Assembly: GCF_001042655.1 (NCBI RefSeq)
Contig: NZ_AP012332.1
Coordinates: 62,001 to 126,000, forward strand
Reading direction: 5' to 3'
DNA from: Gardnerella vaginalis ATCC 14018 = JCM 11026
Lineage (GTDB): Bacteria > Actinomycetota > Actinomycetes > Actinomycetales > Bifidobacteriaceae
DNA: 64,000 nt
Under the pieces are notes generated by a model. The model was not told the origin of the DNA and searched no databases. It saw only the letters and a program-made list of their open reading frames with translations. The position numbers and the translations under genes were made by a program. The first letter of the stretch is position 1, and every line of letters begins with the position of its first letter. Below, piece by piece: positions 57,312-64,000 of the stretch.

Positions 57312-58370
57312 ATGGGAAAGAAAATTACAATGCAGGATATTGCTGATGCAGCGCGTGTCTCTAAATCTGCTGTCTCCTTTGCGTATAATACTCCTGATCG
57401 CTTATCGTCAGAAACTGTAGAACACATATTTTCAGTTGCAAAGGAACTAGGATATGTGCGTAATCCTGTTGCTTATATGCTGCGAACTCAAAAGACAAAT
57501 AGTTTGGGATTGTTACTACCACAGCAATTAGGGCGAGTGCTAGAAAACCCATACTATTCGGAATTTATTCAGGGTATTGGGCAAATCTGTGAGCGAGAGG
57601 GATTGACGCTTCTTTTAGTGCCTCCACTTCGTAATTCTATGTTAAAAGCAATTCCTTATGCTGCAGTTGACGGTTTTATAGTAACTGGTTTAGAAGAAGA
57701 TCGTGGTGAAGTTGAAGCTCTTATGCAGCAAGGAAAGCCATTTGTGATTGTTGACAGTGAAGTACATAGCCAGGCTCCGAGTATCAATATTGATGAGTCG
57801 CGCGCTATGAAAGAATTAACTGAGCATCTTATTTCATTGGGTCATCGCAATTTTGTGGTGATTTCTCCAGAATCAGGCAATGATGATGGGTATCTTTCTT
57901 GGCATGGAACAATTCGTCGCCGTATTAATGGTGTGATTTCTGCTTTAGAAGAGAATGGAATAGCCCCACTGGTCGATAAGAAAAATGTTATTGAAGTACC
58001 ATGTACTCGTACTGGAGGAGAAGAAGCTTTTGCACAAATAAAACAAAATAATTCTGTATTACCAACTGCATTCATCTGTTTTAGTGATGTTATCGCGTTT
58101 GGAGTAATGGACGCTGCTAGACAGTCTGGTTTACAAATCCCACGTGATATTTCTGTTACAGGCTTTGATGATCTAGCTGAGTCTGCATGTAGTAATCCAC
58201 CGTTGACAACAGTTAAACAGCCTGTCACAACTAAAGGACGTTTAGCTGCTGAATATATAGTAGAGACTTTGAATGCTGGGTATGAACGAGCATCATCCCG
58301 TCACGTATGCCTACCTATTACTGTGCTGCTGCGTGAGTCAATTGGCCCAGCAGCATCTATACGAGAATAG
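57312..58370 (+). CDS. LacI-family regulator of the maltodextrin module
   Basis: 352 residues: helix-turn-helix ITMQDIADAARVSKSAVSFAYN (5-26), then a ligand domain (SLGLLLPQQLGRVLENPYYSEF, AFICFSDVIAFGVMDAARQSGLQIPRDISVTGFDD). It ends the operon 29 bp after the GH13 gene, with only a weak ribosome binding site at ATG 57312. Its operator may be the inverted repeat over the -10 at 52407-52420. The inducer is presumably a maltodextrin. Confidence 0.9.
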   Translation: MGKKITMQDIADAARVSKSAVSFAYNTPDRLSSETVEHIFSVAKELGYVRNPVAYMLRTQKTNSLGLLLPQQLGRVLENPYYSEFIQGIGQICEREGLTLLLVPPLRNSMLKAIPYAAVDGFIVTGLEEDRGEVEALMQQGKPFVIVDSEVHSQAPSINIDESRAMKELTEHLISLGHRNFVVISPESGNDDGYLSWHGTIRRRINGVISALEENGIAPLVDKKNVIEVPCTRTGGEEAFAQIKQNNSVLPTAFICFSDVIAFGVMDAARQSGLQIPRDISVTGFDDLAESACSNPPLTTVKQPVTTKGRLAAEYIVETLNAGYERASSRHVCLPITVLLRESIGPAASIRE

Positions 58371-58410
58371 TCTGCGTAGTAAATACTTTGATTCCTTCCT
58401 CCTATGAAAA

Positions 58411-58451
58411 ATATAGTGCCACGTTAAGTTTTTTTTAGCGTGGCACTATAT
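58411..58451. terminator. Hairpin terminator after the LacI gene
   Basis: ATATAGTGCCACG (58411-58423) pairs perfectly with CGTGGCACTATAT (58439-58451); the loop contains eight T. It serves the convergent aminotransferase gene as well. Confidence 0.8.
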
Positions 58452-58515
58452 GCATAATTTCTTGAATAGGGTCAGAATTAATCGTAATTTTTTGTTTATG
58501 CAAAAATTATGATTT

Positions 58516-60042
58516 CTACTGGCGATAGTAGGAGAGGAAGTTAGAGAGTTTGCTCATTGCGTCGCGAAGCGTTTGCAAGCGCGGCAAGTAGACTACGCGG
58601 AAGTAGCCTGGAGTCTGCCAATTAAAGCCTTTGCCGTGCACAATCAGCAACTTCTGGTCGCGCAGCAAATCAAGCGCAAACTGTTCGTCGTCGTGAATGT
58701 TGTAGCGAGCAGGATCGAGTTTTACAAACATGTAGAAAGCAGCATCTGGTCGCTCGACGCTTACGCCATCCATCTCCTGAAGTGCGTTATAGCAGTACTC
58801 TCGCTGCTCATACACGCGTCCGCCCGGCTCCAAATACTTCTCAACGCTTTGGTATCCGCCTAAAGCAGTCTGAATAATAGATTGCGCAGGAACATTCGAG
58901 CACAAGCGCATATTAGACAGCATGTTAAGCCCCATAATGTAGTCGCGAGCCTTGGATTTATCTCCCGAAAGACTCATCCAACCAATACGGAAGCCAGCAA
59001 TCATATGCGACTTAGAAAGTCCGCTAAAAGTTACGCAGAACACGTCTGGAGCAAGAGAAGCAATCGAAACATGCTTCTTGTCGTCCATAACAAGACGGTC
59101 GTAAATCTCGTCCGCAAAAATAATCAGATTAAACTCGCGCGCAATCTTAACAATCTCTTCCAAAACTTCGCGACTATACAGCACGCCCGTAGGATTATTC
59201 GGGTTAATAATCACGATTGCTTTAGTGCGAGGCGTGATTTTAGAGCGAATGTCGGCAATATCTGGGTACCAATGCGACTTTTCGTCACACATGTAGTGCA
59301 CAGGAGTGCCGCCAGCCAAGCTTGCGCACGCAGTCCACAGCGGATAGTCTGGGCTTGGTATAAGAATCTCGTCGCCGCAATCAAGCAGTGCTTGCATAGA
59401 AAGGTTAATCAGCTCGGAAACGCCGTTTCCAGTGTAAATATCTTCCATTTGCACGCCTGGAATGCCCTTAAGTTGATCGTATTGCATAATCGCCTTGCGC
59501 GCAGAGAAAAGTCCGCGACTGTCCGAGTAGCCTTCGCAATCAATAAGCTGCTGCTGCATGTCGTAAATTACTTCGTCTGGAGCGCGGAAGCCAAAAGGAG
59601 CAGGATTCCCAATGTTGAGCTTTAGAATATGCGTTCCGTTTGCTTCCATGCGGTTTGCTTCTTCTACAACTGGGCCGCGGACATCGTAAAGCACGTGCTC
59701 AAGTTTGGTGGATTTGTTGAAGTTTCTATGTTTGAGCGTTTTGGAAAGCTCTTCCTCTGTAAGATGTGGCTGATTTAATTGTGATTCTTCTACAGACTGG
59801 CAGTTTTGCGCGGTTTTTGCGCAAGAATGCCCACCTTTGATTCCGTAGTCGCTAATTTCAAGAATTTGTGCAAGCATATCTCGCACGTCTTTGCGTGGCT
59901 CAGTTTTACCGCTTAAATACTGGCTTAACTGACTTTTGCCAAGCTTATGACCATCTTTTGCTGCAAGCGCGATTACATCAATCTGCTTATATCCTTTGAT
60001 TTTCATGGCCTTTTTAAGGTCGTTTGCAAAATTTTGTGCCAT
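58516..60042 (-). CDS. XRE-type helix-turn-helix fused to an AlaT-like aminotransferase
   Basis: 508 residues. Residues 1-62 are a Cro/CI-like DNA-binding domain (FANDLKKAMKIKGYKQIDVI, GKSQLSQYLSGKTEPRKDV), followed by a linker of about 45 residues. From about 113 on it is a fold-type I aminotransferase of the alanine/aspartate group: LNIGNPAPFGF, the NPNNPTG turn (280-286), D311 in FADEIYD, and PLP lysine K344 in SGLSKSHMIAGFRIGW, all intact. It can therefore both bind DNA and carry PLP, like MocR proteins but with an XRE rather than a GntR head. Paired AAAGTTCAA/TTGAACTTT sites upstream are candidate targets. Its 3' end is duplicated at 52285. Confidence 0.9.
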   Translation of the reverse strand: MAQNFANDLKKAMKIKGYKQIDVIALAAKDGHKLGKSQLSQYLSGKTEPRKDVRDMLAQILEISDYGIKGGHSCAKTAQNCQSVEESQLNQPHLTEEELSKTLKHRNFNKSTKLEHVLYDVRGPVVEEANRMEANGTHILKLNIGNPAPFGFRAPDEVIYDMQQQLIDCEGYSDSRGLFSARKAIMQYDQLKGIPGVQMEDIYTGNGVSELINLSMQALLDCGDEILIPSPDYPLWTACASLAGGTPVHYMCDEKSHWYPDIADIRSKITPRTKAIVIINPNNPTGVLYSREVLEEIVKIAREFNLIIFADEIYDRLVMDDKKHVSIASLAPDVFCVTFSGLSKSHMIAGFRIGWMSLSGDKSKARDYIMGLNMLSNMRLCSNVPAQSIIQTALGGYQSVEKYLEPGGRVYEQREYCYNALQEMDGVSVERPDAAFYMFVKLDPARYNIHDDEQFALDLLRDQKLLIVHGKGFNWQTPGYFRVVYLPRLQTLRDAMSKLSNFLSYYRQ

Positions 60043-60079
60043 AATCTGTCTTTCTTATAGAAGCTTATAAAATCAGCAT

Positions 60080-60310
60080 TCTTAAATTGAACAAACTTAC
60101 AACAAAGTTCAAAATAGAAGATATAAATTGAACTTTGAGGCGATTAAAAGACAATTTTACGCGTAAAAATGCGTTTTGCAAGCCTAAAATTGAATTTATT
60201 TTGAATTTATTTTGAATTTTGACCGAACTCTGCGAACAATTATGAACTTTTTGAATCTATGTTGAACTCTTGAATAAATAGATAATCTTTAGATTTATTT
60301 TAGATTACTT
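60080..60310. promoter_or_regulatory. TTGAA-rich region upstream of the XRE-aminotransferase
   Basis: AAAGTTCAA (60104-60112) and TTGAACTTT (60128-60136) form an inverted pair. Further TTGAA motifs follow up to 60275, including a tandem of the 12-bp unit TTGAATTTATTT near 60190. The region (60043-60413) holds no gene. Confidence 0.55.
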
Positions 60311-60413
60311 TGAATTGCTCAAATTGTTTTACCATTTTCTTATATTTCGCGCGGTTGCCATGTTTCGATAAGCTGGAAAAATATGGCAAATAAGCAAGGG
60401 GAGTTATAGCGGC

Positions 60414-62477
60414 ATGCCAGTTTTTGAGCTAATTCTGTACATAATGGCAGTTGTGGTTCTTTCATCATTCTTGGAGCGTTTTATACCAAGAGTTTCAGTG
60501 CCGCTTGTGCAGATAGCTATGGGCATTATTGCTGCAGAATTGCCATTTTTTCCAAACGCATCTTTAGATCCAAACATGTTTATGGTCGTTATAGTTGCGC
60601 CACTTATATACTTTGAGTCTAGAGAAATCAATAAGCTAGCTCTGCTGTCTTCCTTCAAATATTCAGCCACGCTAGCTATTGGATTAGTTTTAGCCACAAT
60701 GATTGTTGTTGGCATTCTATTGCCTGCAATATGGCCGTTTGTGCCAATTACGGCAGCTCTTGTGTTGGGTGCTGCATTAGGTCCAACGGATGCCGTGGCA
60801 GTAAGCGCTTTAAGTCACGAAGTGTCGCTTACGCGCAAACAATTTAGCGTTCTTCAAGGCGAATCATTATTTAATGACGCATCTGGAATAGTAGGATTCC
60901 AATTTGCAGTGTTGGTAGCATCCTCAGGCGTTTTCGACATTGTTCCAGCATTAAGCAGTTTTACAACAAAATTCTTTGGTGGAATAGTAGTAGGCGCGTT
61001 AGTAGGTTTTGCTGCAAACTGGCTTTTTGAAAAAATCAGGTCACTAGGTTGGGAAACTACGAAAACTAGAATATTAATGGAATTATTCCTACCATTTTTG
61101 CTATACATGGGTGCAGAAAGCCTTGAAACTTCGGGAATGCTTGCGCTAGTTACTGCAGGATTGCTTACAAAATTCGATCGTTCTGGAGTAGGTCCTAATG
61201 TTTCGCGAACAAATATAGTGGCAAACAGTGTTTGGAGCGTTCTATCTTTTGGGCTTAATGGTGCTGTTTTTGTGCTTTTGGGAATCGCGCTTCCAAAAGT
61301 AGTAAGTTCAAGTTGGAATGATCGTGGAATTAACAATCTTATTCTAGTGGCGATTATTTGCGTAACTTTAGTTGCCATTATAGGCGTTCGATTCTTGTGG
61401 ATGGTTATTATGATTCGCCTTGTAAGGCGATCTAAAGCAAATAGGCGAGATGTAGATTGGCTAAAATCGTCCGTGATAATGACATTAGGTGGAGCAAAAG
61501 GAACTTTAACATTAGCGCTGATGTTTACGCTTCCAATTAGCTTCTCGCTTAGAAATGAATTGATTTTTATTGCTGGAGTGGTGATAGTAGTAACGCTTTT
61601 GCTAGCTAACTTTATTCTTCCCTTAATATCTCCTAAAGATAACAATCATGAGCTAGAAGCGGTTACGCCAATAATCATAGAAGTTTTGCGGAGAACCGTT
61701 GAAGAGCTTACGCTTAACGTTACGCAGGACAGCACTAAAAGTGATGATTATGAAGCGCGAGGCGCTGTGTTATCTGTGATTGATTCCTACACGGAACGAA
61801 TCAATAGGCTAAAACAAAATGTAAATAAGAGTGATTCAAAAGACTACTTGTTATTACGTGTAGATGCTCTAAATTGGGAAAAGGACTATATAAAACAAAG
61901 GCTTAAAGACATTAAACAAGAGGGTGCAACTAAGTTTAAAATGCTAGATGAGGAAGCATGTGAACGGCTTTTAGACCAAATAATGAATTCGTTAAGACAC
62001 ATACATGCTGGTTCGCAAAAGCAATCAATAATGTGGCATGTGCGAGGGCGATTTAGGGCTGCTCAACGAAAGTATGTAACGGTTGCGCGGCGAGTAGGTA
62101 ATATGATTCGCAGAACGGCTCCGCTTCTTAGAGAAGACATGATTTTTGTGCGTGTTCGGCAGATTCATATTGACGTTATACATAGCGTTGTTAAACGTTT
62201 ATATCAAGAAATGCATAAAGAAACGTATAGCACGGAGCATTGTTCAGCTCTTTTACGTGAGTATAGGACTAGCGAGGCTTTTCTTAGATCGAGACCAAAT
62301 GTTGCTATTAGCGTAAAAATGATTGAGCGAATCGATGATGTTAAGCGGCAAGGGTATGCAATTGAGCTTAGGGTTATTCACGATATGTATGAAGCTGGAG
62401 ATATTACGCGCGCGCAAGAGAGGCAGCTGCGAAACAACGTTTATGTTATGAGCGTAGATGCTAATTCAGACGTGTAA
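60414..62477 (+). CDS. Na+/H+ antiporter, CPA1 (NhaP) family
   Basis: 687 residues: about 12 membrane helices in residues 1-415 with GAALGPTDAVAVSAL (about 121-135) and the ion-binding GESLFNDASGIVGFQ (about 151-165), then a long cytoplasmic tail (430-687) rich in charged helices. The ND pair marks CPA1 electroneutral antiporters that expel Na+ (or K+) in exchange for protons. GGGGAG precedes ATG 60414. The tail is longer than in bacterial NhaP and may be regulatory. Confidence 0.9.
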   Translation: MPVFELILYIMAVVVLSSFLERFIPRVSVPLVQIAMGIIAAELPFFPNASLDPNMFMVVIVAPLIYFESREINKLALLSSFKYSATLAIGLVLATMIVVGILLPAIWPFVPITAALVLGAALGPTDAVAVSALSHEVSLTRKQFSVLQGESLFNDASGIVGFQFAVLVASSGVFDIVPALSSFTTKFFGGIVVGALVGFAANWLFEKIRSLGWETTKTRILMELFLPFLLYMGAESLETSGMLALVTAGLLTKFDRSGVGPNVSRTNIVANSVWSVLSFGLNGAVFVLLGIALPKVVSSSWNDRGINNLILVAIICVTLVAIIGVRFLWMVIMIRLVRRSKANRRDVDWLKSSVIMTLGGAKGTLTLALMFTLPISFSLRNELIFIAGVVIVVTLLLANFILPLISPKDNNHELEAVTPIIIEVLRRTVEELTLNVTQDSTKSDDYEARGAVLSVIDSYTERINRLKQNVNKSDSKDYLLLRVDALNWEKDYIKQRLKDIKQEGATKFKMLDEEACERLLDQIMNSLRHIHAGSQKQSIMWHVRGRFRAAQRKYVTVARRVGNMIRRTAPLLREDMIFVRVRQIHIDVIHSVVKRLYQEMHKETYSTEHCSALLREYRTSEAFLRSRPNVAISVKMIERIDDVKRQGYAIELRVIHDMYEAGDITRAQERQLRNNVYVMSVDANSDV

Positions 62478-62533
62478 GTTTTGTGTTAAATGCAGCTTTG
62501 TATTGCGTTTGTATTAACTTTACGGCGTGCTGT

Positions 62534-62656
62534 GTCGTTCGCGCGGTCTAAGCGCGCGAACGACTTCGCCGCGCAGAAGCAGTGCTTCTGCTTTGAGCGG
62601 CTCAGCGAATCGAGGTGATTTCTCGCGCATTATGCAGCTCGAAATCGTCGATTCGC
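62534..62656 (+). repeat. Three-hairpin structured element, copy 3
   Basis: Stem 1 is GTCGTTCGCGCG/CGCGCGAACGAC (12 bp, loop GTCTAAG). Stem 2 is GCCGC/GCGGC outside and GCAGAAGCA/TGCTTCTGC inside. Stem 3 is GCGAATCGA/TCGATTCGC outside (62605-62613, 62648-62656) with GATTTC/GAAATC inside. It follows the antiporter gene. Confidence 0.8.
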
Positions 62657-62753
62657 ACGCGGTCTAAGCGCGCGCTATTCCTCGCGGCTATTAGTAGCCG
62701 CTCGGCTGATTTGGCACATAAAGTCCACCGGACTTTATGTTTGAGCCAAATCA
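62655..62753 (+). repeat. Three-hairpin structured element, copy 4 (diverged, in tandem)
   Basis: It starts with the same loop GTCTAAG in a GCACGCG/CGCGCGC stem. The second stem is GCGGCTA/TAGCCGC (62684-62701). The third is TGATTTGGC/GCCAAATCA outside (62707-62715, 62745-62753) with ACATAAAGTCC/GGACTTTATGT inside. The order is the same as in the other copies but all stem sequences of hairpins 2 and 3 are new. It ends 7 bp before the ribosome binding site of the next gene. Confidence 0.7.
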
Positions 62754-62772
62754 CGCTTTGAAGGAGCTTGAA

Positions 62773-63123
62773 ATGCGTTATGCAATTTCAAGCTCAGTCA
62801 AAGCGCAATCGAACTACATAAAGTTGCGAATCAACGCAGTTTGTTGCGGTGATACTATGGGTTACATGTATTTCTTTACTCCGCGCAGATGTGAATCTAC
62901 TCAAAAAATAATGTACGCCAACAAAGGGCAGGCTCTTATTGCAGCGGATAAAAGTTTTACGGAACGCGGAGCAAAGCTGTGGGTTTATAAATGCGATTAT
63001 TGCGGAAGTTGGCATTTAACGCATTCAAATCCTGCAATTCGTAAGTATTGCGATATGCGCTCGCGATTTGAAACAACCAAACCTAAGTCTAGAAAACGCG
63101 GATATAAGCCGCGTCTTCGTTAA
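62773..63123 (+). CDS. Small basic protein with a CxxC...H zinc-knuckle-like motif
   Basis: 116 residues from ATG 62773 (AAGGAG six bases upstream; the frame opens at 62737 inside a hairpin arm). The middle has YKCDYCGSWHLTH (C, C, H, H), a probable zinc site, and the C-terminus is strongly basic (TTKPKSRKRGYKPRLR), as in nucleic-acid binders. Similar short CGxWHLT proteins occur in actinobacteria, with no function known to me. It sits right behind two tandem structured elements, which could be its leader. Confidence 0.7.
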   Translation: MRYAISSSVKAQSNYIKLRINAVCCGDTMGYMYFFTPRRCESTQKIMYANKGQALIAADKSFTERGAKLWVYKCDYCGSWHLTHSNPAIRKYCDMRSRFETTKPKSRKRGYKPRLR

Positions 63124-63138
63124 ATAATTAACGCTAAA

Positions 63139-63154
63139 AAATCAATAAATCAAT
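63139..63154. repeat. Perfect 8-bp tandem duplication after the CxxC gene
   Basis: AAATCAAT occurs twice in a row, 15 bp after the stop at 63121-63123. Confidence 0.85.
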
Positions 63155-63965
63155 ACTTAAAAGTAAATCCTTGCGCATTAAGCTGCGATTCGCAACTATG
63201 GTTTTTGGCTCCAGAATCTACAGCAAGCTTTGTGATTTGTGCGCTGAACGCGTCTACTGGTTTGCTGGCATTTCGCAAATCGTAGTATTTATGCACTCTT
63301 TCATCGAATTCTGCAAGTTTTTCAAGCAAAACATCATCGCTGCTAGGGTATTCATTTTCAAAGAATTGCATGCTCGAATCCATGCGCGGCTTTAGTTCTG
63401 GGGACTGGTCTGGCATTCCAATCGCAAGCCCAAGTACTGGATACGTGTATTTTGGCAACTTCAAAAGTTCAATTAAATCGGGAATGTTGTTCAAAATTGA
63501 ACCAAGGATTACGCATCCGAGCCCAAGTGATTCTGCAGCTGTTTCCATAGCATGCAGTGCAAGAATTGCATCGTTCTGCGACTGTGAGAACCTGTATCCT
63601 GTTTTAAGCGTAAAATCGTTTCCGTCTGCATCAATGCCATTTTTGCGCGCTATAGCAGCATTTCTGTGCTGATCAATAATAAAAACATACAAAAGTGGCG
63701 CTGTGGCTATATAAGTTTGATTTCCAAGCTCGGAAAGCTTTTGTTTAAGATTTTTGCTAGTGATTTTAATTGCGGACCAGTCGTTTAAAAACTGACTACA
63801 AGCTGCGCGCTGTGCTGCTGCTTCCAACGTTTTTACAATATTTTCGCTAATCGGCTCGTTTTTAAAAGCGCGTATAGATCTGCGATTTAGAAGTGTCTGA
63901 ATTGTTTTATTTTCTTCAATCTGTTTATTGTTGTTTTGATCGTTATTTTGTTGCAACTCTGTCAT
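63150..63965 (-). CDS. Nitroreductase-family oxidoreductase (NfsA/Frp-like)
   Basis: 271 residues. RRSIRAFKNEPIS (FMN phosphate loop), AAAQRAACSQFLNDWSAIKIT, AMETAAESLGLGCVILGSILNN and PVLGLAIGMPDQSPELKPRM match the NfsA/FRP group of FMN-dependent NADPH oxidoreductases. The N-terminus has an Asn/Gln-rich stretch of about 20 residues. AAGGAAA precedes ATG 63965. It differs clearly from the nitroreductase at 13208. The substrate is unknown; the family reduces flavins, quinones or nitro drugs. Confidence 0.87.
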   Translation of the reverse strand: MTELQQNNDQNNNKQIEENKTIQTLLNRRSIRAFKNEPISENIVKTLEAAAQRAACSQFLNDWSAIKITSKNLKQKLSELGNQTYIATAPLLYVFIIDQHRNAAIARKNGIDADGNDFTLKTGYRFSQSQNDAILALHAMETAAESLGLGCVILGSILNNIPDLIELLKLPKYTYPVLGLAIGMPDQSPELKPRMDSSMQFFENEYPSSDDVLLEKLAEFDERVHKYYDLRNASKPVDAFSAQITKLAVDSGAKNHSCESQLNAQGFTFKY

Positions 63966-64000
63966 TTTATTTCCTTAAAATTATGCTATTGAAAAATATT

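Noticed and set aside
60854..61645. 263-codon antisense frame within the antiporter gene
   Set aside because: Shadow frame; Ser/Thr/Ile/Pro-rich text with no recognisable domain opposite a clear CPA1 antiporter.

Overview
The window is a 64 kb piece of a low-GC member of the Bifidobacteriaceae, almost certainly Gardnerella. The 16S rRNA gene has the bifidobacterial 5' variant (GGTTCGATTCTGGCTCAG) and Gardnerella-like variable regions. Codon use is AT-leaning, the 16S-23S spacer holds no tRNA, and there is a long signal-less sialidase like the one known as sialidase A/NanH1 of Gardnerella. These taxonomic calls are recognition, not database results.

Layout. 1-4.8 kb: the end of an Opp/Dpp-type ABC importer followed by nanA, nagB and nagA (sialic acid/amino sugar catabolism). 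4.9-9.7 kb: a convergent GntR regulator and sialidase plus tRNA-Leu(CAG), bracketed by two direct copies of a composite intergenic repeat. 9.7-22.1 kb: housekeeping genes (tgt, htrA, nitroreductase, GT-C membrane protein, rlmB, P-type ATPase, dcd, esterase, tadA). 22.3-29.7 kb: a complete ribose module (rbsR, rbsA, rbsC, rbsB, rbsD, rbsK) behind a perfect 18-bp operator-like palindrome. 29.8-33.9 kb: a panE-like reductase, an alpha-glucosidase and a sirtuin. 34-39.7 kb: one rRNA operon (16S-23S-5S). 40-43.3 kb: a TPP-riboswitch-controlled thiamine salvage operon made of two fused genes (thiM-thiE and thiD-tenA). 43.7-51 kb: a hicAB toxin-antitoxin pair, a small membrane protein with a LuxR-type two-component system, and a MacAB-like ABC exporter with lipoproteins. 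52-58.4 kb: a maltodextrin-type ABC importer, a GH13 enzyme and a LacI regulator. 58.5-64 kb: an XRE-aminotransferase fusion, a Na+/H+ antiporter, a small CxxC protein and a second nitroreductase.

Most of the gene content points to host-glycan and maltodextrin feeding: sialidase releases sialic acid, NanA/NagA/NagB take it into the fructose-6-phosphate shunt, and ribose, maltodextrin and thiamine are salvaged rather than made.

The least explained content is non-coding. (1) A three-hairpin intergenic element occurs four times, with arms that change sequence between copies but stay paired. (2) A composite repeat with 19-bp terminal inverted repeats flanks the sialidase block. (3) Two metabolic/signalling modules (44.4-47.0 kb and 52.4-58.5 kb) are each bracketed by the intact 3' end of a resident gene and a diverged second copy of that same 3' end, as if modules were slotted in behind gene tails. 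(4) Many stop codons sit in or beside short perfect tandem duplications (7-21 bp units). (5) A dyad element is shared by the promoters of the two-component system and the neighbouring membrane protein.
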